A DNA stretch of 64,000 nt from Nemania diffusa (taxonomy: Eukaryota > Ascomycota > Sordariomycetes > Xylariales > Xylariaceae). The notes under the pieces are model-generated. The model saw only the letters and a list, made by a program, of their open reading frames with translations, did not search any database and was not told the origin of the DNA. The stretch lies in the NCBI GenBank assembly GCA_038501195.1, contig JBBPUQ010000010.1, positions 2,850,001-2,914,000 on the forward strand. Direction: 5' to 3'. This document shows positions 52,569 to 64,000 of the stretch, piece by piece. A program made the translations under genes and the position numbers. How positions within the stretch are numbered: position 1 is the stretch's first letter; the number at the start of each line of letters is the position of its first letter.

Positions 52569-55364
52569 ATAGCTGTTTTTTTATTTTTTATTTATATTAT
52601 ATTGCTTTGTTTTTTTTATAAAATAAATATTTTAGTTTTTTATATTATATTTTTTGCTTTTTATAAAATAAGTTTTGTTTTATTTAATATATACAAATAT
52701 ATTATAACTACTATAAAGTTTTAAAACATTTTTAAGTTTTTTATTGGATTTTTAAAATAAGCTTTTTTGTTTTTTTAAATATATAAATATTACTTTATAT
52801 ACTTTTTAAATAATTAAAGCTATTTTAAAAACTATATAAACATTTTTTTATAATATATTAAATATTTAAATATTTTAATTTATTTATAACTATATTTTAA
52901 TTTAATTTTTTTATATTAAAACTATTTATAATATTAAACAAAGTTTTTATATTTAGTTTAAATTGCAAAAAATCGATATAAATTTTTTATTTTTAAAATA
53001 AACTTTATAAATATTTTAATGTTATAGTTTAATTTTTACTTTTTATATTATAACAATAATACTTTTAGTATTTGTTTTTAATATAACATTTAAAAACTAT
53101 ATAGTTTTTTATATATATATTTTTTAATTTTTATTATAATAAACTTAATATTTAAATTTTAATATATTTTAAAACTACATTTTATAATTTTATTAGCAGT
53201 TTTATTTTTTAATATTTTTATATAACTTAAATATTATTTAATTTTTATATTATATTATATTATTACTTTATAAAATTGTTTAAATATTTATTATAAAATA
53301 ATTAATATATTATTTTAAAGTTTTTAAATTGCTAATATATTATTTAAATAAATTTAAATAATATATAATTACTATTAATATTTTAATAAACTAATTGCTT
53401 TTTTTAAACTTTTTTAAATATTTATTATTTTTATATTAAAAACTTTAAAATATTTATTTAAACTTATACTTTTTTTAATAAAACATTTTTTATTTTTATA
53501 AATTATATAGTTATATTTAACTTTTAAATTTAAATTATTATTTAAAACTTTTTAAAATATTAATATATAAACAAAAGTTATTATATTTTTTTTACTTATA
53601 ATAATATTTATTTCAAACTATTAATAGCTATTATATATAAAATTTTTACTAAATATATTTAATAAATTTATTTATAATGTTAAAAAAAAAAATTCAACTA
53701 ATAGTATTATTTTTTTTTTAAATATATTTATAGCTATTAATTTATTTTTAATTTTAAATAATAATAAAATTGCTACTATTTTAAACATTAATTTATAAGT
53801 TAATTTTATTTATTTAGTTAGTTTTTATAACAACTTTAAATTTTTTAATATTTTAGTTAATATATATTTTTAGTTATATTTTTATATTTTTATTACTTTT
53901 TATATTAATGTTTGCTTTTTTTTTTTAAAGTTTTTTAAGTTATAATTAACTTTTTATTTTAAAACTTGCAGTAAGTTTTTTTTATTTACTTTTTAATATT
54001 TATTATTTTTAATAACTATTAAAAAAAGTTCGGCTTTTTTTTTTTATAGTTTTTTTTAATATTAACTTATTTATTAATTTTATAAATTATTAAATTAATA
54101 AATCGAAAACTTTGTTAAGTTTGCTAATAATATATAGTTTATTTATTTTAGTAATAATAGCTATAGCTTTTGCTGCAGCTTTTTTTTTGTTTATTTTTAG
54201 CTAGTTTTATTTTTTTGTTTTATAATAATACTTCTATAGCATTAAATCAAAAATAACTTTTATTTATATAGCTATATAATTAAATCTTAGCTATTTTAAA
54301 TCTTTTTAATATATTATTGCTAAATTATTAATAAATTATACTAAGTTTATTATTAAGTTTTTTTGTTTATATTTTATTTTTGTAACTTTTTTTTGCAATA
54401 TAATTAATATTAAGTTCTACTACACTATAAATTTTAACAGCTTTTTTGCACTTTTGCTTTTATAACTTTTTAAGTTTTATAAAAAATAATAAAAGTTAAA
54501 ATCGCTTATAAATATATGTTTTTTTACTAGCTTTTTAGTATTTTTTATTTTTTATATTAAGCTATATTATTTAGTTTTTTTTTAATTTAATAAATATATT
54601 AACTATATAATTACTACTAAATTATTTTTATTTATTGTTATATATATTTAGTTTTTTTTACTTTTTACTGTTAATATTTTTGCTATTATTTTTTTGTTAA
54701 TATATAATACTGCTTTTTTTTTCAATTATATTAAACAGTATTAACAGCTTTTAAAGTAGTAAATATTTTTATATTTATTAATTAACAATTTTTATAAAAC
54801 TATATAATTAAAACTACTGTTAAAAAATATTTATACTATATTATTTTTAAACTTTGCTATATTTTAAAAAGCTAAATTATATATTATTAAATTAATAAAA
54901 AACTAAATTGTTTAATATTTATTATATATTACTTTTTAATAAATAATTTACTATTGTTTAGTTTAATAAACATTAATATTACTAGCACTTTTATATTATT
55001 AGCTATAATTGTTTTATTTGTTTTATAAGCTTTTTTATTTTTATATATATATATATTATTTAATATATTAAATATTATTTCAATTGTAAATATAACTATA
55101 AAATAATATAAATATAATAATATTAATATAAAAATATATAAAAAAATACTTTTAAATAACAATTTAATTTATATATTATATTATATTAAAAATATAGTTG
55201 TTAATTAAAATAGGTTTATTATTTTAAACATTATTAATATAAAAACGCTTATTTATTTAATAAAACATTTATAAATATAAAAAACTTAAATAATACAACA
55301 ATAATTAAATATTAATATAAAAATTAATTTAAATTATATATTAACTAAAAAGTTTGTTAATTTA

Positions 55365-55705
55365 ATTAATATAAAAAAAACTTATTGCAGTTTTATATTT
55401 TTTTAATATAAAAAAAAACTATTGTAGTTTTATTTGTAATTAATGTAAAAAAAACTTATTGCAGTTTTGCACGTTTTTAATATAAAAAAAAACTATTACA
55501 GTTTTGTTTATAATTAATATAAAAAAAACCTATTGTAGTTTTATACTTTTTTAACATAAAAAAAAACTATTGCAGTTTTGTTTATAATTAATATAAAAAA
55601 AACCTATTGCAGTTTTGCACTTTTTTAATATAAAAAAAAAACTATTGCAGTTTTATTTACAATTAATATAAAAAAAACTTATTATAGTTCTATACTTTTT
55701 TATAT
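55365..55705 (+). repeat. Tandem repeat, 74-bp period, about 4.5 copies
   Basis: The motif C(T/C)TATTG(C/T)AG recurs at 55381, 55455, 55529, 55603 and (as CTTATTATAG) 55678, a spacing of 74-75 bp. Each unit is made of two related halves of about 37 bp, each with TAATATAAAAAAAA followed by CTATTGCAGTTTT. Copies differ mainly by C/T and G/A changes. Confidence 0.88.
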
Positions 55706-56212
55706 TTATTTATTAATTTTTAATTAATAGCTAATATATTATATATTATAATATAAAAATTAAATAAATATAAATTTATATATTTTTAAAAGTATATGTT
55801 ATTAAATTTGCAATAATTTATATAAGCTGCTATATTTATAAAACAATATTAGTAATAATTTATTATAACAAATAGTATTAAACTTATTGCTTTAAAAATT
55901 TAAAACAAATATAATATAAAAATATTACAAAAAAACTTTAATATAATTTAAAACATATTGTTTAAAATAATATTATATATTAAGTTTAAAAATGTAATAT
56001 AAAAAAAAAAAAGCTAGTTTAAAGTTAATAAAAAAGATTTATTTAATTTAAGTTTTAATTTACTTTTACTATTTACTTTTATTTTATTATTAATAAAACT
56101 TATTATAATATAAAGTTTTTTTTTATTAAAATAACTTTTTTATTTAACTGTATTAAGTATTAAAGTATATAAAAAAATGTATTAACTTTAATACTTTTAA
56201 TTATTTAATTAT

Positions 56213-56236
56213 TTAATTAATTAATTAATTAATTAA
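56213..56236 (+). repeat. TTAA microsatellite, six units
   Basis: Six exact TTAA units inside the A+T block. Confidence 0.9.
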
Positions 56237-59200
56237 TTTTTTAATAAAATTGTTTGTAATTTTTTTTTACTACTGTAATTTTTTTTTTATTTTTTATTAA
56301 CAGTTGTTTTTTTTAATGTTGCTAATATTTGTTTACTAAGTTTTTAACTTATTAAAGTTGCTATTTCAATTATTACTACTTGTTTTTATAACTATAACTT
56401 TTTTATTTAATTAAATAGTTAAATTTTTTTTTAAATTTATTAGTTTTATATTTAATAATAGTTTTAATTTTAAAAAACTTTTTTTTTTTTTTTAAATTTA
56501 ACTAGTTATTTTAAATAAGCTTAAAAAAAAAAACAGTTTAATAAAAAGAATTTTTTTTATATTTTTTTAATAATAAATATACTATTAATATAATTAAATA
56601 AATATTAAAAGTTTTAAAAAAATTAATTTTGTAAATTAATTAATTTATTTGTTTTTTTATTTTTTAAAACTTTATAAACTATTGTAAAAGTTTTTAAAAC
56701 AGTTTATTAAATAAATAGTACTTTTTATATAATTTTAAATATATTTTATTTTTTTTTTAAAACTTTATTATTTAATACTTTTTATTGTAGTAATATTTAA
56801 TATAAAATACTATAAAATCTATTGTTAATTTAGTATTTTTTTGCAAATATTTTTTTAAAAAACATATTTTTTTTAAAATATTAATAGTTTTTGTTTTTAT
56901 AATTATATTATTAAAGCTTAACAATTTAAATTTAAACAATTGTTTATATATTAAAAATTTAATAAATTTAAAGTATATATTGTTAAAATTTTATTATAGT
57001 ATAAAAATTATATTTACTTATATATTATTGAAGTTTTAAAATAAATAATAACATAAAATAATTTTTATTGTTTGATTTTTATGTTTTAAAAAGTTATTTG
57101 TTTAAAAATAATATGCTATAGTTATTAAAAACTTTATATTTATTGCTTTTTATAGTTTTTTTTAAAAAGCAAATATAAACTTGCAATTTTTGTTTAATAT
57201 AATTTTTGTAAAAACATTTTAGTTATAAATAAACAAAAGCTTTGTTAAAAATGCAGCTTAGTTTTTTGCTATATATTTTTTATAACTTAGTATTAGTAGT
57301 AACTTTTTCAAAGTAATATATATAGCTGTTATTATTATATTGTAATAATTAAACTTTTTGATTTATTAAAACATATTTGTAAATAGTATGTTTAATAAAC
57401 TTAATATAAAATTTATTGCAATTGTTTTTATTAACTTTATGTTTTTTAGTTTAATTAGTTAATAATTTTTATAAAGTTTTTTATAACTAATATTATATAT
57501 TTAACATTTGTTATAGTATTTAAAATATATTTAAACTTTTTATATTTTTAATTTAATTATATAATTTTTTAAATTTTTTATTATTTTTTGTTTATTAAAG
57601 TAATATTTATTATTATAAGCAATTTTAAAAAACTTTTTAATTTATATATTAAATATATATAGTTTACATTTGTTTTTTTTATTTATATTATATAACAAAC
57701 TATTAATTATTACAAAAAAATATTTAAGTTATTTAAAGTTTTTAATACTTTTGTTACTTTTTTAAATATTAACTAAAATTTTCTAATATTTAAAATTTTT
57801 ATTATAATTTATAATAATATTTTTTTATATGCTATTTTTTATTATTACTTTTGTAACTATTTAAATTTAGTTTAATATTAATTTTTTATTTATTTTTTTA
57901 ATTCTTTTTGTTTTATTAATTTAATTTATTATAGCTTAAAGTTAATTAAAAGCATTTAGTATAAAATTAAGCTGTTTTAGCAAATAAAAAACTTATAAAC
58001 TATATTAAAACAAATAAATAAATATATTTACAAAATGTTTGTTTGTTTAGTTTATAAAAGCTATATTAATATTAGTTTAATTAAATATTTTTTTAGTTGC
58101 TAAATAATTAGTTAATATTATTACTAAATTATATAAAGCTTTTATAATTATTTAAAACTTTTTATATTTTTAAACAATATATGCAACTTTTAATTTTAAA
58201 AATCTATATTTTATTTTAAGTTATAACAAATATTTATTTAAAAATATAATTAATAAAATTTATATATTTAAAATTAACGTTTTTAGTTTTTAAATATAGC
58301 TATTTTTTAGTTAAAACAATATTAATTTAAAACTTTTTTTTAAAAAGCTATTTATTTATATAAATAAAATTTTAGTAAAATTGTAATAGTAAAAAATTAT
58401 ATTATTATATACTAGTTTTTATATAGTTTTAAATAAAGCTTTTTTTTTAGTTGTTAAAATAAATAAAGTAGTTTAATAATATGCTTGTTATTTATTAAAA
58501 TTACTAGCTATTATATATTTTAATTACTTTTTTTTATTAAAAAAAGCTATTTTTTATTATTATAACAGCTTAATATATTATATATAATATAGTAATAGTA
58601 TTTTTAAAAATTTTATACTTTTAAAATATTATTTTAATACTTTTAACTAGTTTAAAAACTATAAATTTTTAAAAGTTTTTAATTGTTTTATTATAATAAA
58701 TAGTTTAAACATATTTATTTAAAATTTTAACAATTTTATTAACAAATATTTTAAAAATAACTTTTTAAAAAATAATAAAATTTATTATTTATAAAATAAT
58801 TTAAATATTATATATAGCTATTTTAAATAATTTTTTTTATTGTTAAAAAATATTATTATATTATTAATAAATGTTTAATAATAATATTTATAAAGCTATA
58901 ACAGTTTATTTATAAATTGTTATATATATATAAATAAATTTTAAAATTTTATTAATACTACTGTAAATTTTTTTAAATTTTTTAAACTTATAATAATAAA
59001 TCTATTTTAATATTTTAAGTAAATTTTAAACTAATAAAAAAAAAACATTGTATTTATTACTAAAATATAACTTTTTTTTTAAATTAATATTATTATTTTT
59101 AATTATAATAAAAACAAATAGTTGTTTAATATTACTATTTTGTTAAAAGTTTATAAATTAACTATAAACTAAATATATAGTTTTTTTTTTTTTATAACTA

Positions 59201-62200
59201 AATAATAAAAATTAAATATATAAAAAATAACAGTTTATTTATTTATTTTATATAGTTTTGTTTATATAATTTATTAAATATTAAATTTATTACATAATAG
59301 TTTTTAATGTTTAATAAATATAAACAATTATTAAATTTAAACTTTTATTAATTATTTATTAAAAGTATTTTTATTTGTTTATTTTTTAAAATATTAATTA
59401 TATTTTAATTAAATTAAACTTTAAATATTTTTTTTAACAAATTTAATATTTTTTAAACTAATAAATTTTTATTAATATAAATAAATTAGCTAATAGCTGC
59501 TTTTATTTCTTTTTTTTTAAAAAATTTTTTAATGTTTATTGTAGCAGCAATTTTTTAAACTTTTAATTTAAGTTTTTTTATTACTTTTATTATTGTTATA
59601 TTTAAATTAAAGTTTGTAAATTTTATTTTTAAAGCAGTTTTAATTATATTATATATAGTATTAGTTAATAAAATTTTTTTAATTATATTTAATAATTTTA
59701 ATATATTAATTATATTAATTATATTATTTTAGTTTATATTTTTTTAAATTTATATTAGTTTTAATTTATAGTTTTTTATAGCTACTGCTTTTTATATATT
59801 TATATTTAAAATAAATTAATTTATAAAAAATATATTTAATATTGTAACATTTTTAAATGTTTATAAGTTTATATTTATAGTTTCAATTTTTGTACTATTT
59901 ATAGCTGCTATTTCAACTGCTAAAATAGCTACTTTTATATACTTTTTTTATATAGTTTTAACATAATTTAATTTTATATACTTTTAAATCGTGCTTACTT
60001 TAGTGCTTTTAAAAATTATTTTTTTAACTAGTAATAAGTTTATTAATATAACTGAATATAAAATAGTTGATTTTATAACTATAGCTATTTTATTTTTATA
60101 AAAAAGTTTAAAAGTAAATTTATAATTTAAAAGTAAAAATTTATATGTTGTAAATATATAAACTATTTTTTTAAGTTTTAAAATTATTTTCTATAAAAGT
60201 GTTATTTTATATATATATAAATAAGTTTAAAAATATATATAAAAAAGTATTTTAAAGTTGTTTATATTAATAAATATAACTTTATAATATTTATAATTAA
60301 TAACTATATTATAAAAGTTTAAAAAGTTATTTTTAAAAAGTATAACAAGTTTAATATTTTTGTTTAATATTTATATAAACTTAATAACTTTTAAAAATTT
60401 AAAAAATTTATAGTTATTATATTTTAATAAATAAAATGTAAAAATAACTTAGTTTATATATTAAATGTACTTGTTGCTAATATTTTTAACTTTTTTTTTA
60501 TATTGTTTAATTATATATAAAAAGTTAATAAAAGTTTTATATATTATTAAGCTTTTTTTAGTTTTTATATTTATATAAATTATAATGTTATTTTTATTAA
60601 ATTTGTTATATATAATTATTTTTAAATATAAAAATTAATTGTTTAAAAACTTTTTTGTTTAAATATTAGCTTTTTAAATTTTAAATAGTGTTGTTTGTAA
60701 ATGCAGTATAATTAATTTAGTTTTTTTGTTTTTTTTAAAAAAGTTGTTATTTTGTATTATTAATATTGCATTTATTAAAACTGTTTAATATATAAAATTT
60801 ATATTTTAGTATTTATATTGCTTTAAGTATATAAAAAGTTTATTTTTAAAAAAAAATAAATTATTGCATTACTTATATAAACAGTATAATATATATATAA
60901 AAAACAAAGATTTAATTTATTTTTTAATATATTTGTTACATTTATTAATATATTTATTATATTTTTTTACTAAATTAAATATTTGATTATAATATTTATA
61001 TGTTTTATTATAATTAATTAATATATATATACTATTGTTTTTGTTTAAAAATTAATTACTTTTTAAATTAAAAGTTAATATGTTTTTGTTGTTTTTAAAT
61101 TAGTTATTTTATGTTATATAAATATAGTTACAATTGTATTTATTTTGCTGTTTGTTTTAACTGTTTTTTTGCTTTTGTTTTTTTTTTTTTAAATAAGTTT
61201 TTATAATCTGTTTTATTAAAGTTAAGATTTATTTTATTGTTTATATTTTCAAAAAAAGTTTTGTTAATTTTATAACTTGTTTTTTTTGTTTTAAAATTTG
61301 TTTTAATTATATTAGTTATTATTATATTATTTATAGCAAAACTTTTGTTTGTTATATTAATTTTAATATATAAACTTTTTAAAAAGTTGTTTTTGTTTAT
61401 TAATATTTTAGTTTATACAAACTTTTTAAAACAGTTTAAAATAATGTTTTTATATTACTGTTAATAAAATTAGCTTTGTTTTTATTACTTTTATTATATA
61501 AAACAATAATATGTTGTTTTTGTTTTAAATAAAAGTTAGCAAATATATTTTAATTTTAAAGTTTATATTTGTTTAAATAGCTATTATAACGCTGTATTAG
61601 TTGTAATTATTACAATTTAATATTTTTATAGTTTGTATATATTTAAACTTTTTTTAAATAAAGTTAGTTATAGCTATATTATTTTTAACTATATTTTTAA
61701 GTATAAATTTAGCTATATTAAATCGCTTTATTATAATTATAATTTATATTATAAATTGTTAAATTAGCTTATTAAATATAACTATAAAACTTTTAGTTTT
61801 TAAATAAATTTATATTTAGTTTATTAATTTATTATTTTATTATATAATAGTAAGTTTTTTTATTAAAATTTAAAATATAGTTAAAATTTGTTTAATATTG
61901 TTTTTAACAGTATTTTTGTTTTTTAAAAAAAAATTAATATATTTAACAAAATTATATATGTTTATAAAAATTAATTTATTTTTGTTAATAATTAGTTTTA
62001 TATTGTTAAAATTATTATAGTTTAAATTAAATAAATTAATATTAAATTGTTTTAATTATTAAAACTTAAAAAAAAAGTTGTTAGTATTATAATTAAATAT
62101 TTATAGTATAAAACTTTTTTAATAATAATTATTTTTATATAGTTTGTTTAAGTTTTTGTTTAAATAAAAATTGTATTTAAACTAATATAAGCTTTTTAAA

Positions 62201-64000
62201 TCGCTAAATAAAAAATTGCTTAAGTTATTAAAATTAATAAATTATATATTATAAAAAGTACTAGTTAAACAATTATTATAGCGCAAAAAAATTAAGCTTT
62301 TGTTTTATTTAATTATTAATATATAATTAAATAATAAAATAAACTGTTTAAATTAAAATTTAGTACTATTGTTAGTTTAAGTTAAAGTTTAATTATAAAT
62401 TAAATAAATTAAGCTTAAAATTAAACAGTAAATATTAAATTAGTTTAATTTATTAACGTTATAATTAAATTAAATTATTATATTAAATTATATTTTAGTT
62501 AAAAAATATTATATATAAATACTATATATTTTATTTAATTTAATATATATTGTAATATTTTATTTGCGTTATAATAAAAGTTATTTGCTAATTTTTACGA
62601 TTTAACAAGTTTTAGTTATAAAATAAGCGTAAAAAAAAGTAACAATATTTAAGCTTGTATATACTATTGCTAAAATGTTTTAATATTAAATAGTTTTAAA
62701 AAAAAAAAAATAGAAATAATTACTTAAAATAAAAGTTGTAACAAAAATTGTAACAATAGTTTGTTAATTAAACTTTTTTTAAAAATTAGCTTAATTTAAA
62801 AAGCAGGTTTTTTTTTTAACAATATTATTAAATCAGTAATTTTATTAGCTGTTAATTTAAATAATTAAATCAGTGTTACAAATTAGTTTTTTATATTATT
62901 TAACTTTTTTTATATATTAATTATACTATTAGTTACTATATTTAATTTTTTTTAAATAACTAAATGTTTAATAAACTATTTAAAGTTTTATTTAATAATT
63001 ATTTTTTGTATTTAAATATTTTAAAGTTTATATTAAATATATTTTTAAAAAATTATATTATTGTTAATTTTTAAAAAAATAACAAATATTTCAAAGTTTA
63101 TATTTAAAAGTACAAAAAAAAGATTTATATTTATTATATAAAACTTTTTGTTATTATATAATATAAGTAGTTAAAAGTATATAATTATTAAAAATATTTA
63201 GCTTTAGTTTTTAAATATAACTTTGTTAACTAAAGCAAAATTATATTTTATATTTATAGCTAACATTTGTTTTTTTTTCAAGTTTTATAAAAATAACTTA
63301 TTTATTTTAATTAATTTTAAAGTAAAGTTTTTAATATTTGTTAATTTGTAAAATTTATATAATTTATTTAAATCTATTATTAATAATAATATAAGCTTTT
63401 ATTAAAAAAGTATAAAACAACTTAAATATTTAAAGTTATATATAATACAATTTAAATATAAATTATAAAAACAAAATTTTTTAATAAATGTTTATTTTTT
63501 AACAAGTAATATATATATATAAAATTAAATAAATAAATTATAAATATATAAATAATATAAAATAAAATAACAAAGTATAAATAAAAAATTTCATATATTG
63601 TTAAAAAATTTAGCACAAAATTTAAAAATATAAATATAAATTAAAGTTTAAAAAAACAATAATTAAAAATACTATAAATATTAAACAAACAAAAATTAAC
63701 AAAAGTTTAAAGTTTAAAAAAATAATAAGTTTTAATTAACTAATATTGCTTTAAATACAATAGTATTAAAAATAAACACAGTTATTTTATATAAAGTATA
63801 AAAATAACTTATTTTGTATAAAGTTTTAGCTAGTTAATTTATAACTTGTTAATTAAAAATTTGTTATATTAATATTAATTGTAACTTTTTATTAAATATA
63901 GCTGTTAAAAAACTAATTTAGCTAATTTTTAGTTATAATATTGCTGATTTTTTACTGTTTAATTATTGCAGCTGTTAAAAAATTAATTTAAGCAATTTTA

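Larger units (their letters stand above)
36311..64000. other. Extreme A+T block, RIP-like heterochromatin, no genes
   Basis: 27.7 kb running to the window end. Four sampled 60-base lines (starting 40021, 45001, 50041 and 57901) contain 21 G+C in 240 bases. CpG is almost absent. Many remaining C residues lie before T (ACT, GCT) or in AAC/GTT contexts, as expected if CpA and CpG sites were mutated on both strands. Stops fill every frame. The longest open frame (54929-55162, minus) is low-complexity Ile/Asn/Lys/Leu sequence. Dispersed repeat pairs that differ mostly by transitions are listed separately. The most likely reading is ancient transposons erased by repeat-induced point mutation, possibly pericentromeric, centromeric or subtelomeric. 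Mitochondrial DNA is unlikely because no mitochondrial gene is visible and the block is continuous with nuclear genes. Confidence 0.85.

Noticed and set aside
54929..55162. 77-codon minus-strand frame, the only long frame in the A+T block
   Set aside because: Low-complexity Ile/Asn/Lys/Leu sequence expected by chance at this base composition.
36311..64000. Mitochondrial DNA inserted in or joined to the contig
   Set aside because: No mitochondrial gene or tRNA visible, and G+C is far below typical fungal mitochondrial DNA.

Overview
The window is nuclear DNA of a filamentous ascomycete (Pezizomycotina). Genes carry many short introns (about 50-150 nt, GT-AG with CTRAY-type branch points). Proteins typical of these fungi are present, including a hydrolase-NACHT-ankyrin NLR and a DUF6601-type membrane protein. 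The genome looks bipartite: a gene-bearing part of ordinary base composition (1 to about 36,310) gives way abruptly to a block of extreme A+T content (about 36,311-64,000) with no gene, which looks like RIP-mutated heterochromatin. All introns and exon joins are my own reading from frame, splice sites and protein-family conservation; none has transcript support here.

Gene-bearing part, left to right: an LPXTG-type single-pass surface protein (816-2633, minus); a gene-poor stretch holding a 666-bp non-autonomous hAT-like element (4783-5448) with perfect 24-bp terminal inverted repeats and an 8-bp target duplication; an NTA1-type N-terminal amidase with a long disordered tail (9936-13154, plus); a second, shorter LPXTG-type protein (15212-16605, plus); the H/ACA snoRNP pseudouridine synthase CBF5 in ten exons (17284-19441, plus); a third LPXTG-type protein (21614-23365, plus); a DUF6601-like two-pass membrane protein (24242-25535, minus); divergent from it, a 1961-residue NLR (25884-32367, plus); and an unrecognised 280-residue ORF (34120-34962, plus).

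NTA1 and CBF5 are housekeeping genes for protein turnover and rRNA modification. Between and around them lie three diverged copies of one receptor-like architecture: signal peptide, cysteine-rich ectodomain, one transmembrane helix, and a variable proline/serine-rich cytoplasmic tail. The NLR and the orphan ORF lie next to the A+T block, the usual place for fast-evolving genes in such genomes.

In the A+T block, four sampled 60-base lines gave 21 G+C in 240 bases. It contains tandem repeats (86-bp and 74-bp periods) and dispersed repeat pairs. One pair of 193-bp copies differs at seven sites, six of them transitions, which fits repeat-induced point mutation. No tRNA, rRNA or CRISPR array was seen.
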